A stretch of 64,000 nt of DNA from DASPSM01 sp036008465 (GTDB taxonomy: Bacteria; Planctomycetota; Planctomycetia; Planctomycetales; Planctomycetaceae), in contig DASYNP010000197.1 of the NCBI GenBank assembly GCA_036008465.1, positions 1 through 64,000 on the forward strand, written 5' to 3'. The position numbers and the translations under genes are program-made. Positions 26,482-35,482 of the stretch are shown one piece after another (positions within the stretch are counted from its first letter, which is position 1; every line of letters starts with the position of its first letter). The notes under the pieces were generated by a model that did no database searches, was not told the origin of the DNA, and saw only the letters and a list, made by a program, of their open reading frames with translations.

Positions 26482-26709
26482 GGCTTGGGGAGAAGCGAAC
26501 TGTGGGACGGCGACCTCAGGACCTGGTTTCTCGCTTTCAGACACCCGCTGACACCCGTGGCCCGGAAGTACGACTGCCCGCTGGAAAAACGCTGCTTTTG
26601 CGACATCGATCAAACATGCAGACGTGCCGGCGCCTGCCATTTGTCTAACGCGAACGTCCGGGACGTTGCCCAGTGCGATTTGTTTAGTAGCTGGGCGCGC
26701 GCGGTCCTC

Positions 26710-28095
26710 TTAGGTCAGGCCACCGAAGATCGCGCCGCCCAGCCACGCTGCTCGGTCCTGGAGTGTTTCCTCCAATCGGAGCAGCTGGTTGTATTTCGCC
26801 AATCGCTCGGAACGGGCGACCGATCCGATTTTGATTTGCCCCGCCCCGGTGGCGACCGCCAGGTCGGCGATTGTCGCGTCTTCAGTCTCACCGCTGCGGG
26901 CGGAAATCACGGGTCGGTAACCGGCGTCGAGAGTTCGGCGAATCGCGGTCAGAGTTTCGCTGAGTGTTCCGACCTGGTTGAGCTTGATCAACACACTATT
27001 CGCGACGCCGGCATCGATCCCCTGCTCGATTCGCTTCGTTTGGGTGACGAACAGGTCGTCTCCAATCAGTTGCACGCGATTCCCCAAGCGTTCAGTGATC
27101 AGTTTCCATCCCGGCCAATCGTCTTCGGCCAGCCCGTCTTCGATGCTGACGATGGGGTATTGATCGACCCATTCTTCGAGCAGATCGACCATTTCGTCCG
27201 AGCGCAAGGCGCTGCTTGCGTCCGCCGATAGTCTGTAGACCCCGTCTGAGTAAAAGTGGCTGCTGGCCACGTCGAGTGCCAAATGCACGTCGATTCCGGG
27301 GGCCAAATCGGCGTCTTCGATGGCCTGCAAGATGAGATGGATCGCATCCAAGTTTGAAGGCAGTTTTGGACCAAAACCTCCCTCGTCGCCGACGAGCACC
27401 CCCTCGTAACCGCGGCGGACTAGAATTTTCCCCAGCCGACGATAGATGGCGATCGTCCACTCGAGCGCCTGGCGAAACGAGTCGGCGCCGCTGGCGATCA
27501 CCAGGAAATCTTGGAAGTCGAGATTGGCACCGGCGTGCAGACCGCCGGAAATCATGTTCACCATCGGCAGGGGAATTATGAGCCGCTCGCCCAATCCTGT
27601 GGCCGCACCGGCTCTGGCTGTTCCCGGACCCTTAGCTGCGGGCACGCGACTCCAAATTTCGTGCAAATGCTCGACGAACAAGATGCCTTTCGCGTGAGCC
27701 GCTGCGTGTGCTGAGGCCAGCGACGCGCCGAGGATGGCGTTGGCGCCCAGCCGCGATTTGTCCGCGGTGCCGTCGAGCTGGCACAGGACGGCGTCGAGGC
27801 GCTCCTGATCGTCGGCATCCTGACCCCACAGCGCCGCCGCGATGGGACCGTTGACGTTTTCGACCGCACAAAGCACGCCAGTCCCGTCGAGCCGGTTCGG
27901 ATCTCCGTCTCGCAACTCCCGCGCCTCGAATTTCCCGGTGCTGGCGCCACTGGGGACGATGGCTCGCCCGGGGATCCGCGATCTCTCGCAGCAAATCTCG
28001 ACTTCCACCGTCGGTTTGCCGCGGCTGTCAAAAACTTCCCGAGCCAGCACCGATTCGATGCGTGTCTGCGCGGTTCGCGGCATGGGGCTTTGCAT
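26710..28095 (-). CDS. eno: Enolase-family protein with altered active site
   Basis: This 461-aa protein aligns with enolase over its full length (N-terminal VLAREVFDSRGKPTVEVE, SGASTGKFEA). Metal ligands are kept: D275, E319 and D346 or D347. E238 in GDEGG and K371 in LIKLNQVG, the catalytic base, are also kept. Two usual residues are changed. The conserved Glu of the IQEFMI segment is D196 (FQDF), and the loop SHRSGETED reads SARSGETED with A399 in place of His. There is also an extra segment of about 20 residues (151-172). It may be a functional enolase paralogue or act on a related acid. Its ATG overlaps the stop of the upstream kinase-like gene (TAATG), so the two are translationally coupled. 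Confidence 0.85.
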   Translation of the reverse strand: MQSPMPRTAQTRIESVLAREVFDSRGKPTVEVEICCERSRIPGRAIVPSGASTGKFEARELRDGDPNRLDGTGVLCAVENVNGPIAAALWGQDADDQERLDAVLCQLDGTADKSRLGANAILGASLASAHAAAHAKGILFVEHLHEIWSRVPAAKGPGTARAGAATGLGERLIIPLPMVNMISGGLHAGANLDFQDFLVIASGADSFRQALEWTIAIYRRLGKILVRRGYEGVLVGDEGGFGPKLPSNLDAIHLILQAIEDADLAPGIDVHLALDVASSHFYSDGVYRLSADASSALRSDEMVDLLEEWVDQYPIVSIEDGLAEDDWPGWKLITERLGNRVQLIGDDLFVTQTKRIEQGIDAGVANSVLIKLNQVGTLSETLTAIRRTLDAGYRPVISARSGETEDATIADLAVATGAGQIKIGSVARSERLAKYNQLLRLEETLQDRAAWLGGAIFGGLT

Positions 28096-29225
28096 TAAGG
28101 AGCGGAAAAACTGGTCTTTGCGACCGGGAGAAGATTCGCGTGCGGCTGTCGAGCGGCCAGCAACTCGGACAGGATCCCAAAGGCTTCCGGCAGACGACTG
28201 ATCGAATCCTTGAGCAGGCGGCGACTGAAAACGCGGACGACGTCGCGGTCGCTCGCCTCGGTGAGGTAATCGACAGGGCTCGTTCCGTCGACTCGAGCCA
28301 ACGCACAGGCAGCCAAATGGGCTACGGTGCGCCGTTCCAAGTCGGGAGTCTGGAGGGCCGTTCGGGGCACATTTTGCGCGATTCCTTCCCGATAGCGGTC
28401 CCAGAACATTGTCGCCAAATGCAGGAATCGCGGACTTTCGGCGCCAGTCCGAACAGCCTTCAACAGCAGATGGCTCAAAAAGAATCCCAGATCGAACGCG
28501 GGGTCCCCATAGTGACCCGTCTCAAAGTCAACGAGCGTCACTCTTGGTTGTGAAGGCGGCACGATACTGGTTGGCGAACCGTCCGACCGTGGACAGTCGA
28601 CGATCAACACATTCTTGGGACTGAAGTCGCCATCCACCAGGCAAAGACGGCTTTGCCACATCTCGTCGATCAGACCGTCGATCACACCGCTGAGGTCCGC
28701 GTGCACTCGAGCCACGTGCCGATAAAACGGGTCGACGCGAAGTTGCACAAAAACTTCGCGATCATCGAATGCCTGTGCAACGGCCGGATTTGCCTGGGTG
28801 CGAGCGTGAATCGCCGAGAGATAGTCCGCTAGCCGGATTGCGATCTCCTCGCGGACGCGGCCGGCGAGCAGTTCGCGTTTCCAAACGACGTGGTTGGCAT
28901 CAACCGCGCCCATGGCATAGGCGTAGTTCTCGCGATCTTCGTCAAGAATTCGTGGAATCGCCCCCTCCGGGAGCAGCGGCCGCGCGACTGCCATCACAGC
29001 CGTTTCTCGAAAAATCCGATCGAGCCGGCTGAACCAGGGCGCGTCGGTTTGTAGCCTCTCTCGAGATTGCTTGACGACAAAGGCGGCGCGGCCCTGGGGT
29101 TCGACTCTGAGAACAACGTTCGAGACTCCGCCGGACAGCGCTTCGATGCGACAATTCTCGTTGGAACCAATCAACCCTCGGCCCCGCAGGTACGCCGGAA
29201 GTTGGGTCGGATCGAGCAGAATCAT
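28095..29225 (-). CDS. Small-molecule phosphotransferase (APH / MTR kinase-like)
   Basis: This 376-aa protein has a kinase-like fold of the APH/choline kinase group. The N-lobe is ALSGGVSNVVLRVE with the ATP-binding Lys in FVVKQSRE. The catalytic loop is LVDGDFSPKNVLI, where the usual His before the Gly-Asp is Val-Asp, and the Mg-binding DFE is in LVDFETGHYGDPAFDLGFF. Members phosphorylate hydroxyls of aminoglycosides, choline, sugars or methylthioribose; the substrate is unknown. The start at 29225 (MILLDPTQ) is preferred over an upstream extension. The stop codon overlaps the enolase-like ATG by one base, so the two products are likely made in fixed ratio. Confidence 0.82.
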   Translation of the reverse strand: MILLDPTQLPAYLRGRGLIGSNENCRIEALSGGVSNVVLRVEPQGRAAFVVKQSRERLQTDAPWFSRLDRIFRETAVMAVARPLLPEGAIPRILDEDRENYAYAMGAVDANHVVWKRELLAGRVREEIAIRLADYLSAIHARTQANPAVAQAFDDREVFVQLRVDPFYRHVARVHADLSGVIDGLIDEMWQSRLCLVDGDFSPKNVLIVDCPRSDGSPTSIVPPSQPRVTLVDFETGHYGDPAFDLGFFLSHLLLKAVRTGAESPRFLHLATMFWDRYREGIAQNVPRTALQTPDLERRTVAHLAACALARVDGTSPVDYLTEASDRDVVRVFSRRLLKDSISRLPEAFGILSELLAARQPHANLLPVAKTSFSAP

Positions 29226-29564
29226 GGTTCGACTATCGCGCGTCTTACCAGGCAGATCAAGGCGGCGGCATGGTGTGCGAATCGCTCGCACCGAAGCGTC
29301 AGGACGGCCGGACCGGGGAACCGCGGTTGGCCTGCGCGCGTCCTACAGGAGGGAGCAGGCGTTTAATCGGGGTTCCGCGAGTCTGGTTCGCTTTGCGGGC
29401 CGGTCGAAAGGCGGGAAAAAACCGCGTGATTCGCAGCGAAAGCCGAGTCGCAGGCCGATTCTCGGGGGTTTGGGCAAGTTTTTGTTGCTTCCTGTCGAAA
29501 GTGGGCGATAAAATCAATGGGCGATGATGTTTGCGGGCAAATGTCTACCGAAAGGATCCGTTCC
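29226..29564. other. Intergenic region between divergent kinase-like and Gly-rich protein genes
   Basis: These 339 nt carry no credible gene. They must hold the promoter of the enolase/kinase operon (minus) and that of the plus-strand secreted protein. A plausible plus-strand promoter is listed separately at 29485-29514. I see no inverted repeat of note. Confidence 0.6.
29485..29514 (+). promoter_or_regulatory. Candidate sigma-70-type promoter for the Gly-rich secreted protein
   Basis: TTGCTT (29485-29490) and TAAAAT (29509-29514) are spaced by 18 nt and stand out in GC-rich DNA. Transcription would begin near 29521, leaving a 44-nt leader before the ATG at 29565. The -35 match is only partial. 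Confidence 0.4.
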
Positions 29565-30605
29565 ATGATTCGGCGTTTGGTGGTGTCGCCATTGGGCCGC
29601 GGCTGTGCTCTGGCCGTGGCCTTGGCGCTTGCATGCACAATGCAGTCCTCGGCGGATCCGCCGTCGGCTGACAAACCGGCGGACAAATCGTCACCGACCG
29701 ACAAATCTTCCACGGATGCCAAGACGTCGACCGGCAAACAGGCAAATCCCGACGCGGCCAGCTCGACCAAGACGGCGACGGCCAAAAAGAAGGTCGCGGC
29801 GCGCCAAAAGAAAAAGAAAAAGTGGATGCCGATTGCCGGCAAGCTGACGCTCGATCCCTCCGCTCCCAAGGTCGGCCTCTTTGACGGCCTCGCCGACGGG
29901 ACGCTGAATGCGAAGGTCGTTCAGAACAATTCCTTGAGCGGAACCGTCTACATCGAGAACCCCTCCAACAAGCCGATCACGGTGGACATGCCTGACTCGT
30001 TCGTGACCGTCCCCGTGCTGCGGCAGTTTGGCGGAGGCGGCCCCGGCGGACGCGGTGGCGGCGGCGCGGGTGGCGCAGGTGCTGGCGGAGCGCAAGCGGC
30101 GGGCGGAGGCGCGGGAGGAGGCGTGGGCGGCGGCGGATTGGGTGGCGGTGGATTTGGTGGCGGCGGAATGTTTTCGATTCCCCCCGAGCACACGGCCAAG
30201 ATTCCGTTCAACTCGGTTTGCCTCGAGCATGGCAAGACCGATCCCGATCCGACCATGACCTATAAGCTGGTCCCGGTCTCGGAATACACCGACAACCAGC
30301 AGCTCGGCGCCCTGCTCTCGTTGATCGGCAAGAATGCCATCGACCCGCAAGTCGCGCAGGCAGCCGCCTGGAATCTGGCAAGCAACATGAGCTGGCAGGA
30401 ATTGGCTGCGAAACAATCGACTGAAGTCGGCTTTACTGACTACGCGTATTTCACACCACAAGCCCTGCAGCAGGCTCAGCAACTGGTCGTCGAAGCTCGA
30501 GGTTTGGCGAACGAGCGGGCCTGGAAAACATCCAAACCGAAGTCCGACGAGCCCAAGAAGACCGACGCAAAGAAGTCGGACGACCACGTGATTCAAGGCC
30601 GTTGA
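29565..30605 (+). CDS. Secreted Gly-rich protein of unknown function
   Basis: This 346-aa protein has a signal peptide (MIRRLVVSPLGRGCALAVALALACTMQSSA). A Lys/Ser/Thr/Asp-rich linker (about 31-90) includes a poly-Lys patch. A small beta-domain (LTLDPSAPKVGLFDGLADGTLNAKVV) is interrupted by a 50-residue Gly/Ala-rich segment (about 155-210). The C-terminal half has helical content (AQAAAWNLASNMSWQELA) and ends in a charged Lys/Asp tail. No family is recognised. AAAGGA lies about 10 nt before the ATG. A strong intrinsic terminator directly follows, so this is a single-gene transcript that is probably well expressed. Confidence 0.75.
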   Translation: MIRRLVVSPLGRGCALAVALALACTMQSSADPPSADKPADKSSPTDKSSTDAKTSTGKQANPDAASSTKTATAKKKVAARQKKKKKWMPIAGKLTLDPSAPKVGLFDGLADGTLNAKVVQNNSLSGTVYIENPSNKPITVDMPDSFVTVPVLRQFGGGGPGGRGGGGAGGAGAGGAQAAGGGAGGGVGGGGLGGGGFGGGGMFSIPPEHTAKIPFNSVCLEHGKTDPDPTMTYKLVPVSEYTDNQQLGALLSLIGKNAIDPQVAQAAAWNLASNMSWQELAAKQSTEVGFTDYAYFTPQALQQAQQLVVEARGLANERAWKTSKPKSDEPKKTDAKKSDDHVIQGR

Positions 30606-30627
30606 TTCGGGCTTCGAGCAGCCACTC

Positions 30628-30669
30628 AACGAAAAAGGACTCGTCCAGCCGGACGGGTCCTTTTTCGTT
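30628..30669 (+). terminator. Strong intrinsic terminator
   Basis: A long stem of about 19 bp with one T-G wobble and a 4-nt AGCC loop (30647-30650) spans 30628-30669. It begins with an A-run (30632-30636) and ends in TTTTT at 30661-30665. It lies 23 nt after the stop of the Gly-rich protein gene. The symmetric A-run and T-run mean it can also stop minus-strand transcription; the BBP7 gene ends at 30784. Confidence 0.9.
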
Positions 30670-30783
30670 CCAAGGGATACTCGACTCTCGAAGCCGAACC
30701 GTCGAAAACGGTTCAGGTCTGTCCGTCAGTCGAACCTCTGCCGAACGCGACCCTCCGGTCGAGCGTCTCAAACCTTTTCAATC

Positions 30784-32235
30784 TCAGAAGTTGAATTCGC
30801 AGCCGACCGAGTAGCCTTGAATCATGATGCCAGCGCTGGCCAGGGAGAGGTGGGTGTCATTCTGGCCACCGGTCGTGACATTGTAGTCGATTTGTTCCTG
30901 CGGTCGCGAAATGTTGGTCGTGCCAATCAGGTTATAAGCGGCGTAAAGCCGGAAGCGTTCGTGAATCGGAATCTTAATAAAGGCATCGACGGCGCCGACG
31001 GGAGCAAACCGTGCATCGATCTGATGATCGTGGGCATCGCCCACGGTCGGATCCGACGCATTGACGTTCGCTGCAAATTGATTGACGGCGAACGTGACTC
31101 TCGGATCGACGCCGATCGAGAACCACTGGGTGAGCAACTCAAGCCGGCACCCGACGGTTGGCCCGTAGATATTGTTGATCGTCGATGACTCGATCGTCGA
31201 GATGCTCGGTCCGGGATTGATCCCGGTCACGTTGAAGTGCTCGTCGATTCCCAGATAGCGGAATCCGAACATGGGCTTGAACACCAAGCCGTAGTCCTTC
31301 GGCACAATCGCGTTGAGATAGACGTTCGTTTCGCCGCCGAACACGAACGAACTGAACGACTGCTCGAAGCCTTGACTGAAGAGAGCGACCGTTTCAGACG
31401 GCTTTCCCCCGATATCGACAGGGATTGCCGCAAACGCCTGGTTGATGCCAGGGATACCCCCCGGCAAACCTCCGGGATTCGGTGCGGAATTCGCCTTGCC
31501 CAGGATAAACCCGCTCGCTTCGATCGTGCCGTAAGTCATCGGCACGCTGAACGTTCCTTGAAACCCGGAGTTCTCGTAGAGCGATATGCCCGTGGTGTCA
31601 TAGGCGCGGGCCTGGCCGATCTGGTTGAAATTGTTGTCGAGGATCGGAAAGACATCGGTCGGATTCTTCTGGACGGCCGGCGGGTTGGGGTTTGAAAAGA
31701 AGAAGCCGTCGAAGGAAATCAGGCCGAACGTTGGCTGGAGCAGGCCCGGACCCGGGTAGTCACCAATCAAGACCGTCCTCGGTCGGGAAATGCCCCAGTT
31801 GATATAGTCGAGACGAATGTCCACATTCCGCACGACGCGACAAAGGATTTCTTCCCAGGGCGTTTCCACGAAGTCGTCCGATCCTTCCGCGCCGCATCCG
31901 GGCATTTTGCTGTAGGCAGATGAGCCGGGGCATCCCGGCTGGCCGGCCTCGCTGTTGGGATCCTGCGTCGAGTAGGCGGCCGGAGCGACCGACGACGGTC
32001 CGGTTCCTGGAGGTCCGAACGCCGGCTGAGGATTAGTGCCGAATGGACTAAGCCCCTGGCTGACGAGCTGGGTCCCAGACCCCGGAGCCGCCGAAGCGTA
32101 TGCTCCCGGACCGGGGTATCCGTTGGAGATGTTTGCCTGCGAACCCGGCGCAGGGCCCATGCCTTGGGCGTAGAGTCCGCCTGCGCTCAGGAGGCTCAAA
32201 GCCGTGGCGATGCCAAGTCCCAATCGTCCGACCAT
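30784..32235 (-). CDS. BBP7 family outer membrane beta-barrel protein
   Basis: This 483-aa protein has a signal peptide (MVGRLGLGIATALSLLSAGGLYA), a Pro/Gly-rich N-terminal segment (about 25-110), then an 'inner membrane-facing' motif VDIRLDYINWGISRPRTVLIGD. Alternating strands follow to the end (FGFRYLGIDE, VGCRLELLTQWFSIGVDPRV, RFRLYAAYNLIG). It terminates in Phe (VGCEFNF), as expected for BAM-inserted barrels. BBP7 (putative beta-barrel porin 7) is a family described from Rhodopirellula and essentially limited to planctomycetes, so this gene is the best taxonomic marker here. The ATG at 32235 with AGGA upstream is chosen over a TTG two codons earlier. Confidence 0.92.
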   Translation of the reverse strand: MVGRLGLGIATALSLLSAGGLYAQGMGPAPGSQANISNGYPGPGAYASAAPGSGTQLVSQGLSPFGTNPQPAFGPPGTGPSSVAPAAYSTQDPNSEAGQPGCPGSSAYSKMPGCGAEGSDDFVETPWEEILCRVVRNVDIRLDYINWGISRPRTVLIGDYPGPGLLQPTFGLISFDGFFFSNPNPPAVQKNPTDVFPILDNNFNQIGQARAYDTTGISLYENSGFQGTFSVPMTYGTIEASGFILGKANSAPNPGGLPGGIPGINQAFAAIPVDIGGKPSETVALFSQGFEQSFSSFVFGGETNVYLNAIVPKDYGLVFKPMFGFRYLGIDEHFNVTGINPGPSISTIESSTINNIYGPTVGCRLELLTQWFSIGVDPRVTFAVNQFAANVNASDPTVGDAHDHQIDARFAPVGAVDAFIKIPIHERFRLYAAYNLIGTTNISRPQEQIDYNVTTGGQNDTHLSLASAGIMIQGYSVGCEFNF

Positions 32236-32497
32236 GCTCAAGTTCCTGCAGCCGAGCTAACGTCGCGGACGTCCAAAGGCCCCCTCTGGCTGTGGGCGCG
32301 AATTTACCGACAATGCCAATGGCACTAGTCGTAACAGGAGTATCGGCGATGCAGGTTATGCCACTTCAAGAAATGCAGCATGCAGGGGAATTTGTAGCGG
32401 CCGCAGCGGATTTAGGGCCGCGGGGCCATGCTCACAACCTGTCGATTGTCGACGAGTGGCTTCAGAATAGGGAATCTGGGAAAGCGATTTCGGCCGT

Positions 32498-34045
32498 CTA
32501 CTTCGGACGCGTAAGCACAAGGGTGCGTATCTCGCCGTCTCGCTCGATCTCAAGCGACTGCGATCCGACCGGTCCCAGCAGCCGTGCTGACAGCTGTTCC
32601 GGTGAGATCACGGCGCGATCGCCGACTTTGCGAATGCGATCGTTGAGGCGCAGCCCGGCCCGCTCCGCAGACGACCCAGGCAATACCCGACTGACAATGA
32701 GGCTTCCGGGCTCAGCATCATCACTGCGGCAAAAAACGCCGACCGGGTGCGGTGAGCCTGACAGATGCACGTGCAGAGTTCGCGGAGAAGACTCCCCGTG
32801 GTGAACAATGACGGCGGTCGTCTCCTCCGGTGCGCCGCAGACGGCCTCGCGAATTTCGGCGGCACTTTGGACGGCCGCACCGGCAAATTTCAAGATGCGG
32901 TCGCCGCCCCGGATTCCGGCGGCCTCGGCCGGCGAAGCGGGATCGACCTGCGCGATTTCGATCACCTGACGTCGGGCGAGTTGTTCGTCCCATGTCACAC
33001 CCAAGCGAGGCTGAGGCAGCTCGCTGGCAACTTCCACCGCATCCCGCAATGCGCTGTTCTCCTGAAACGCGGCCTGACGGAAAGCGGGCAAGCGTGGTGT
33101 TTGCGCGGCGGCGTAGACCGTGCGGAACAAGAGACGCGCGACCCGTTCGATTCCCTCCGTATTGAGTTTGTCGACGTTGTCGTAGGGCGTGTGGTATTCG
33201 GGATGCTTGCCAGTAAAAACCATCAAATAGGGAATCTGTCGCGAGAAGAACGGGTAATGGTCGCTATCGCGGCGGGAATCCCACGAAAAACTCAGCGAGA
33301 CAGGCGGATCGGCGTTGTTGGCTGCGATCAAGCCGCGGAGTCCGGGCGCGGTCCGCCCGCCCAGGACTTCGGCCCGGTTCTCGCGCAGCCGGCCCACCAT
33401 ATCGATATTGAAGACCAGCTTCAGCCCCTCGAGCGGGACCGTCGGATACTGGCACCAATATTCCGAGCCCAGCAGGCCTTGTTCTTCAGCGTCCCAGAAA
33501 ACGAAGAGCAGCGTTCGTTTCGGCGCCGCGTCGAGCGAATTGAAAGCGCCAATCAGCTCCAACAGGGTGGCGGTGCCGCTTGCGTTATCGTCCGCCCCTC
33601 TGTGGATGTAGCCGAAGGGCCCATGGCTGTTGCGGGCGCTGCCGTAGCCGACATGATCGTAATGGGCACCGACGATCAGGTATTCCTTCGCAAGGGTCGG
33701 GTCTGAACCGGGAAGTTTGCACAAGATATTGCGGCTGGCGGATTGAAACGGTTGGTAATAGTCACCGTCTGCACCGGCCGGAGGGACTTTGAGCTTTCGC
33801 AGCTGGGCGACGATGTATGCCCCGGCCGCCTGCCCTCCACGGGTACCCGTTTCACGTCCCTCTAACGCGTCGCTCGCCAGGAACTCGCAGTGGCGACGCA
33901 GTTGCTGACGGTCAATCGTTGCCACAGCGGACGGATAGCTGCCGCCGAAGAGGGGCGCAGACCCGGCGCCGAGGCACCCGCCCAGCAAGAGCAGGATCGC
34001 AATCGACCGACTGCGAATTCTGCGGTCCGCGAGCCGATTCTTCAC
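32498..34045 (-). CDS. M28 zinc aminopeptidase with two PDZ domains
   Basis: This 515-aa protein has a signal peptide or anchor (SIAILLLLGGCLGAGSAP). The M28 catalytic domain has the five dinuclear-zinc ligands: His in VGAHYDHVG, Asp in GADDNASG, Glu pair in WDAEEQG, Asp in NIDMVG and His in YHTPYD. Two PDZ domains follow, near 335-420 (PRLGVTWDEQ, DPASPAEAAGIRGGDRI) and 425-510 (VSRVLPGSSAERAGLRLNDRI). It should cleave N-terminal residues from peptides in the periplasm. The start is GTG, overlapping the stop of the upstream MDR dehydrogenase by 4 nt (GTGA), so the two are coupled. Confidence 0.92.
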   Translation of the reverse strand: MKNRLADRRIRSRSIAILLLLGGCLGAGSAPLFGGSYPSAVATIDRQQLRRHCEFLASDALEGRETGTRGGQAAGAYIVAQLRKLKVPPAGADGDYYQPFQSASRNILCKLPGSDPTLAKEYLIVGAHYDHVGYGSARNSHGPFGYIHRGADDNASGTATLLELIGAFNSLDAAPKRTLLFVFWDAEEQGLLGSEYWCQYPTVPLEGLKLVFNIDMVGRLRENRAEVLGGRTAPGLRGLIAANNADPPVSLSFSWDSRRDSDHYPFFSRQIPYLMVFTGKHPEYHTPYDNVDKLNTEGIERVARLLFRTVYAAAQTPRLPAFRQAAFQENSALRDAVEVASELPQPRLGVTWDEQLARRQVIEIAQVDPASPAEAAGIRGGDRILKFAGAAVQSAAEIREAVCGAPEETTAVIVHHGESSPRTLHVHLSGSPHPVGVFCRSDDAEPGSLIVSRVLPGSSAERAGLRLNDRIRKVGDRAVISPEQLSARLLGPVGSQSLEIERDGEIRTLVLTRPK

Positions 34046-35040
34046 GGCTTTTGTCTCGCGGCGGATTGACGATAGGCAGGAAACTCGACCAGCACCTTGA
34101 GGGCTCCATCCTTGCGATCGCGAAACGTCTCGAAGGCCGTCTGAATCTCGGATAAGGGATAGCGGTGTGTGATGATCTTTGAGACATCAACCCGCCCTTC
34201 TCCGATCCAGCGCATGGCAAGCGGAAAGTCTCGCTGCGCATCGGGACCAACGCTCGTGTAAAGCGCAATGTTCTTGAAGAACAAATCTCGGAACCGCACG
34301 CGGTCGAGATACTCGGGAGGCACGCCGAAAAAGAGGATCCGCCCGTGTGGCTGGCACAGATCGATGCAGAGGTTAAGTGCCTGGTCCTGGTGACCGACGC
34401 ACTCGATGACGACCTCGGCCATACGGCCGTCCGTAATGCGCTTAACGGCGGCGACGGGATCTTCCTTGGAATTGCAAACGGTCGCCGTGGCTCCCATCCC
34501 CGGGCTGGTTCGCAATCGCGATTCGAGCAAATCGATGGCGATGATTTCGCGCGCGCCCAGATTTCGCAGGGACGCGCACATCAGTTGGCCCATCGGTCCC
34601 TGACCGACGACCGCTACGTCTCGATCCATAACCGAGGGGAGTTTCTTCAAAGCGTAGATGGCCGTGCCCAGTGGCTGCGCCAAGAGCGCGCACTCATCGG
34701 AAGCGCGGGTGTCCAAAGGGATCGCTCGATCCTCATGGATGGCGTAGCGCTCAAAGAAGCCAAGTTGGTTGTGGGGGACGCACAGCACGCGGTCGCCCGG
34801 TTTGAAGCGCGTCCCGTCTGTTGCCGTCACCGTCCCGATCATTTCGTGCAGCGAGTGACCGATCTCCGGATTCGGCTGCTCCTGGTTGCGCAGAAAAAAG
34901 GGGAGATCGGATCCACACAGGCAGGTCAGCTCGGGTTGAAAGATGATTTGCCGCCGGCCATCCGGTTGGGGCTTAAGCGCAGGCTCCGGCGACTCGACGA
35001 GCTCGATGCGGGAGGGCCCCGTAATGTGTGCGGCAAACAA
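34042..35040 (-). CDS. MDR family zinc-type alcohol dehydrogenase-like protein
   Basis: This 332-aa medium-chain dehydrogenase/reductase has a GroES-like N-terminal half (ELTCLCGSDLPFF with the catalytic-zinc Cys, then IGHSLHEMIG in place of the usual GHE, and PGDRVLCVP). The nucleotide-binding half has VVGQGPMGQLMC and ending strand LKVLVEFP. The structural-zinc Cys cluster is absent, as in sorbitol/threonine dehydrogenase variants. Substrate is unknown. The start appears to be TTG at 35040 with GGAG 9 nt upstream; earlier codons lack family sequence. It is the first gene of a pair with the M28 peptidase. Confidence 0.85.
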   Translation of the reverse strand: MFAAHITGPSRIELVESPEPALKPQPDGRRQIIFQPELTCLCGSDLPFFLRNQEQPNPEIGHSLHEMIGTVTATDGTRFKPGDRVLCVPHNQLGFFERYAIHEDRAIPLDTRASDECALLAQPLGTAIYALKKLPSVMDRDVAVVGQGPMGQLMCASLRNLGAREIIAIDLLESRLRTSPGMGATATVCNSKEDPVAAVKRITDGRMAEVVIECVGHQDQALNLCIDLCQPHGRILFFGVPPEYLDRVRFRDLFFKNIALYTSVGPDAQRDFPLAMRWIGEGRVDVSKIITHRYPLSEIQTAFETFRDRKDGALKVLVEFPAYRQSAARQKP

Positions 35041-35482
35041 ACCAGCAGACTCCAGAATGACAAATCGGGCACTGATGTTTGTTGAACGTTTCCATAATCT
35101 GATGACCGGCGTCGATTCTGGCAACCACGCGACAGAGTCGGTACGAGAGGAAGCGTTGACCAGACACAAAAAAACCCCGGAACGATTCCTCGTTCCAGGG
35201 CCATTTCGCTCCGCGGGAGCGTTTATCGAAATCGCTGTCGACCTGAGGCCGACGTCGGTTTTCCCAGCTACGGTTGGCTTTTTCTCTCGCCGCAACCTTG
35301 TTTGGCAAGTCGCGTGCCGAAAGCAAAGATCTTGAGCTGGGCAGCCGAGCGATAGCCGGTTTCTCGCGGGAAATCTGTCAAACGGCGTTCAGATGGAAGG
35401 CTCAAAGTGTGACCGGCCCATCGCCTCCCCGATCAGTTCGACGGCGGTTCGCATCGCTTTGAGCACATTCCCTCGATCGGAA
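35041..35482. other. Intergenic region upstream of MDR dehydrogenase
   Basis: These 442 nt hold no credible gene. They contain a minus-strand terminator (35168-35200) and a short palindrome (CCGACGTCGG, near 35245-35255). The stretch from 35041 to 35160 probably carries the promoter for the dehydrogenase/M28 pair, but I cannot assign it. Confidence 0.6.
35168..35200 (-). terminator. Intrinsic terminator, minus strand
   Basis: On the minus strand an 11-bp stem (one mismatch; arms 35190-35200 and 35175-35185, loop 35186-35189) is followed by seven T (35168-35174). It is 283 nt downstream of the glycosidase stop, and its U-run indicates termination of minus-strand transcription before the dehydrogenase gene. 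Confidence 0.85.

Noticed and set aside
26710..28095. Enolase as part of a glycolytic operon with apgM
   Set aside because: apgM lies 25 kb away with unrelated genes between; coupling is to a kinase instead.
29620..30190. Possible recombination hotspot from GC-rich repeat in the secreted protein gene
   Set aside because: The repetition is explained by Gly codons (GGC/GGA/GGT) of the low-complexity segment.
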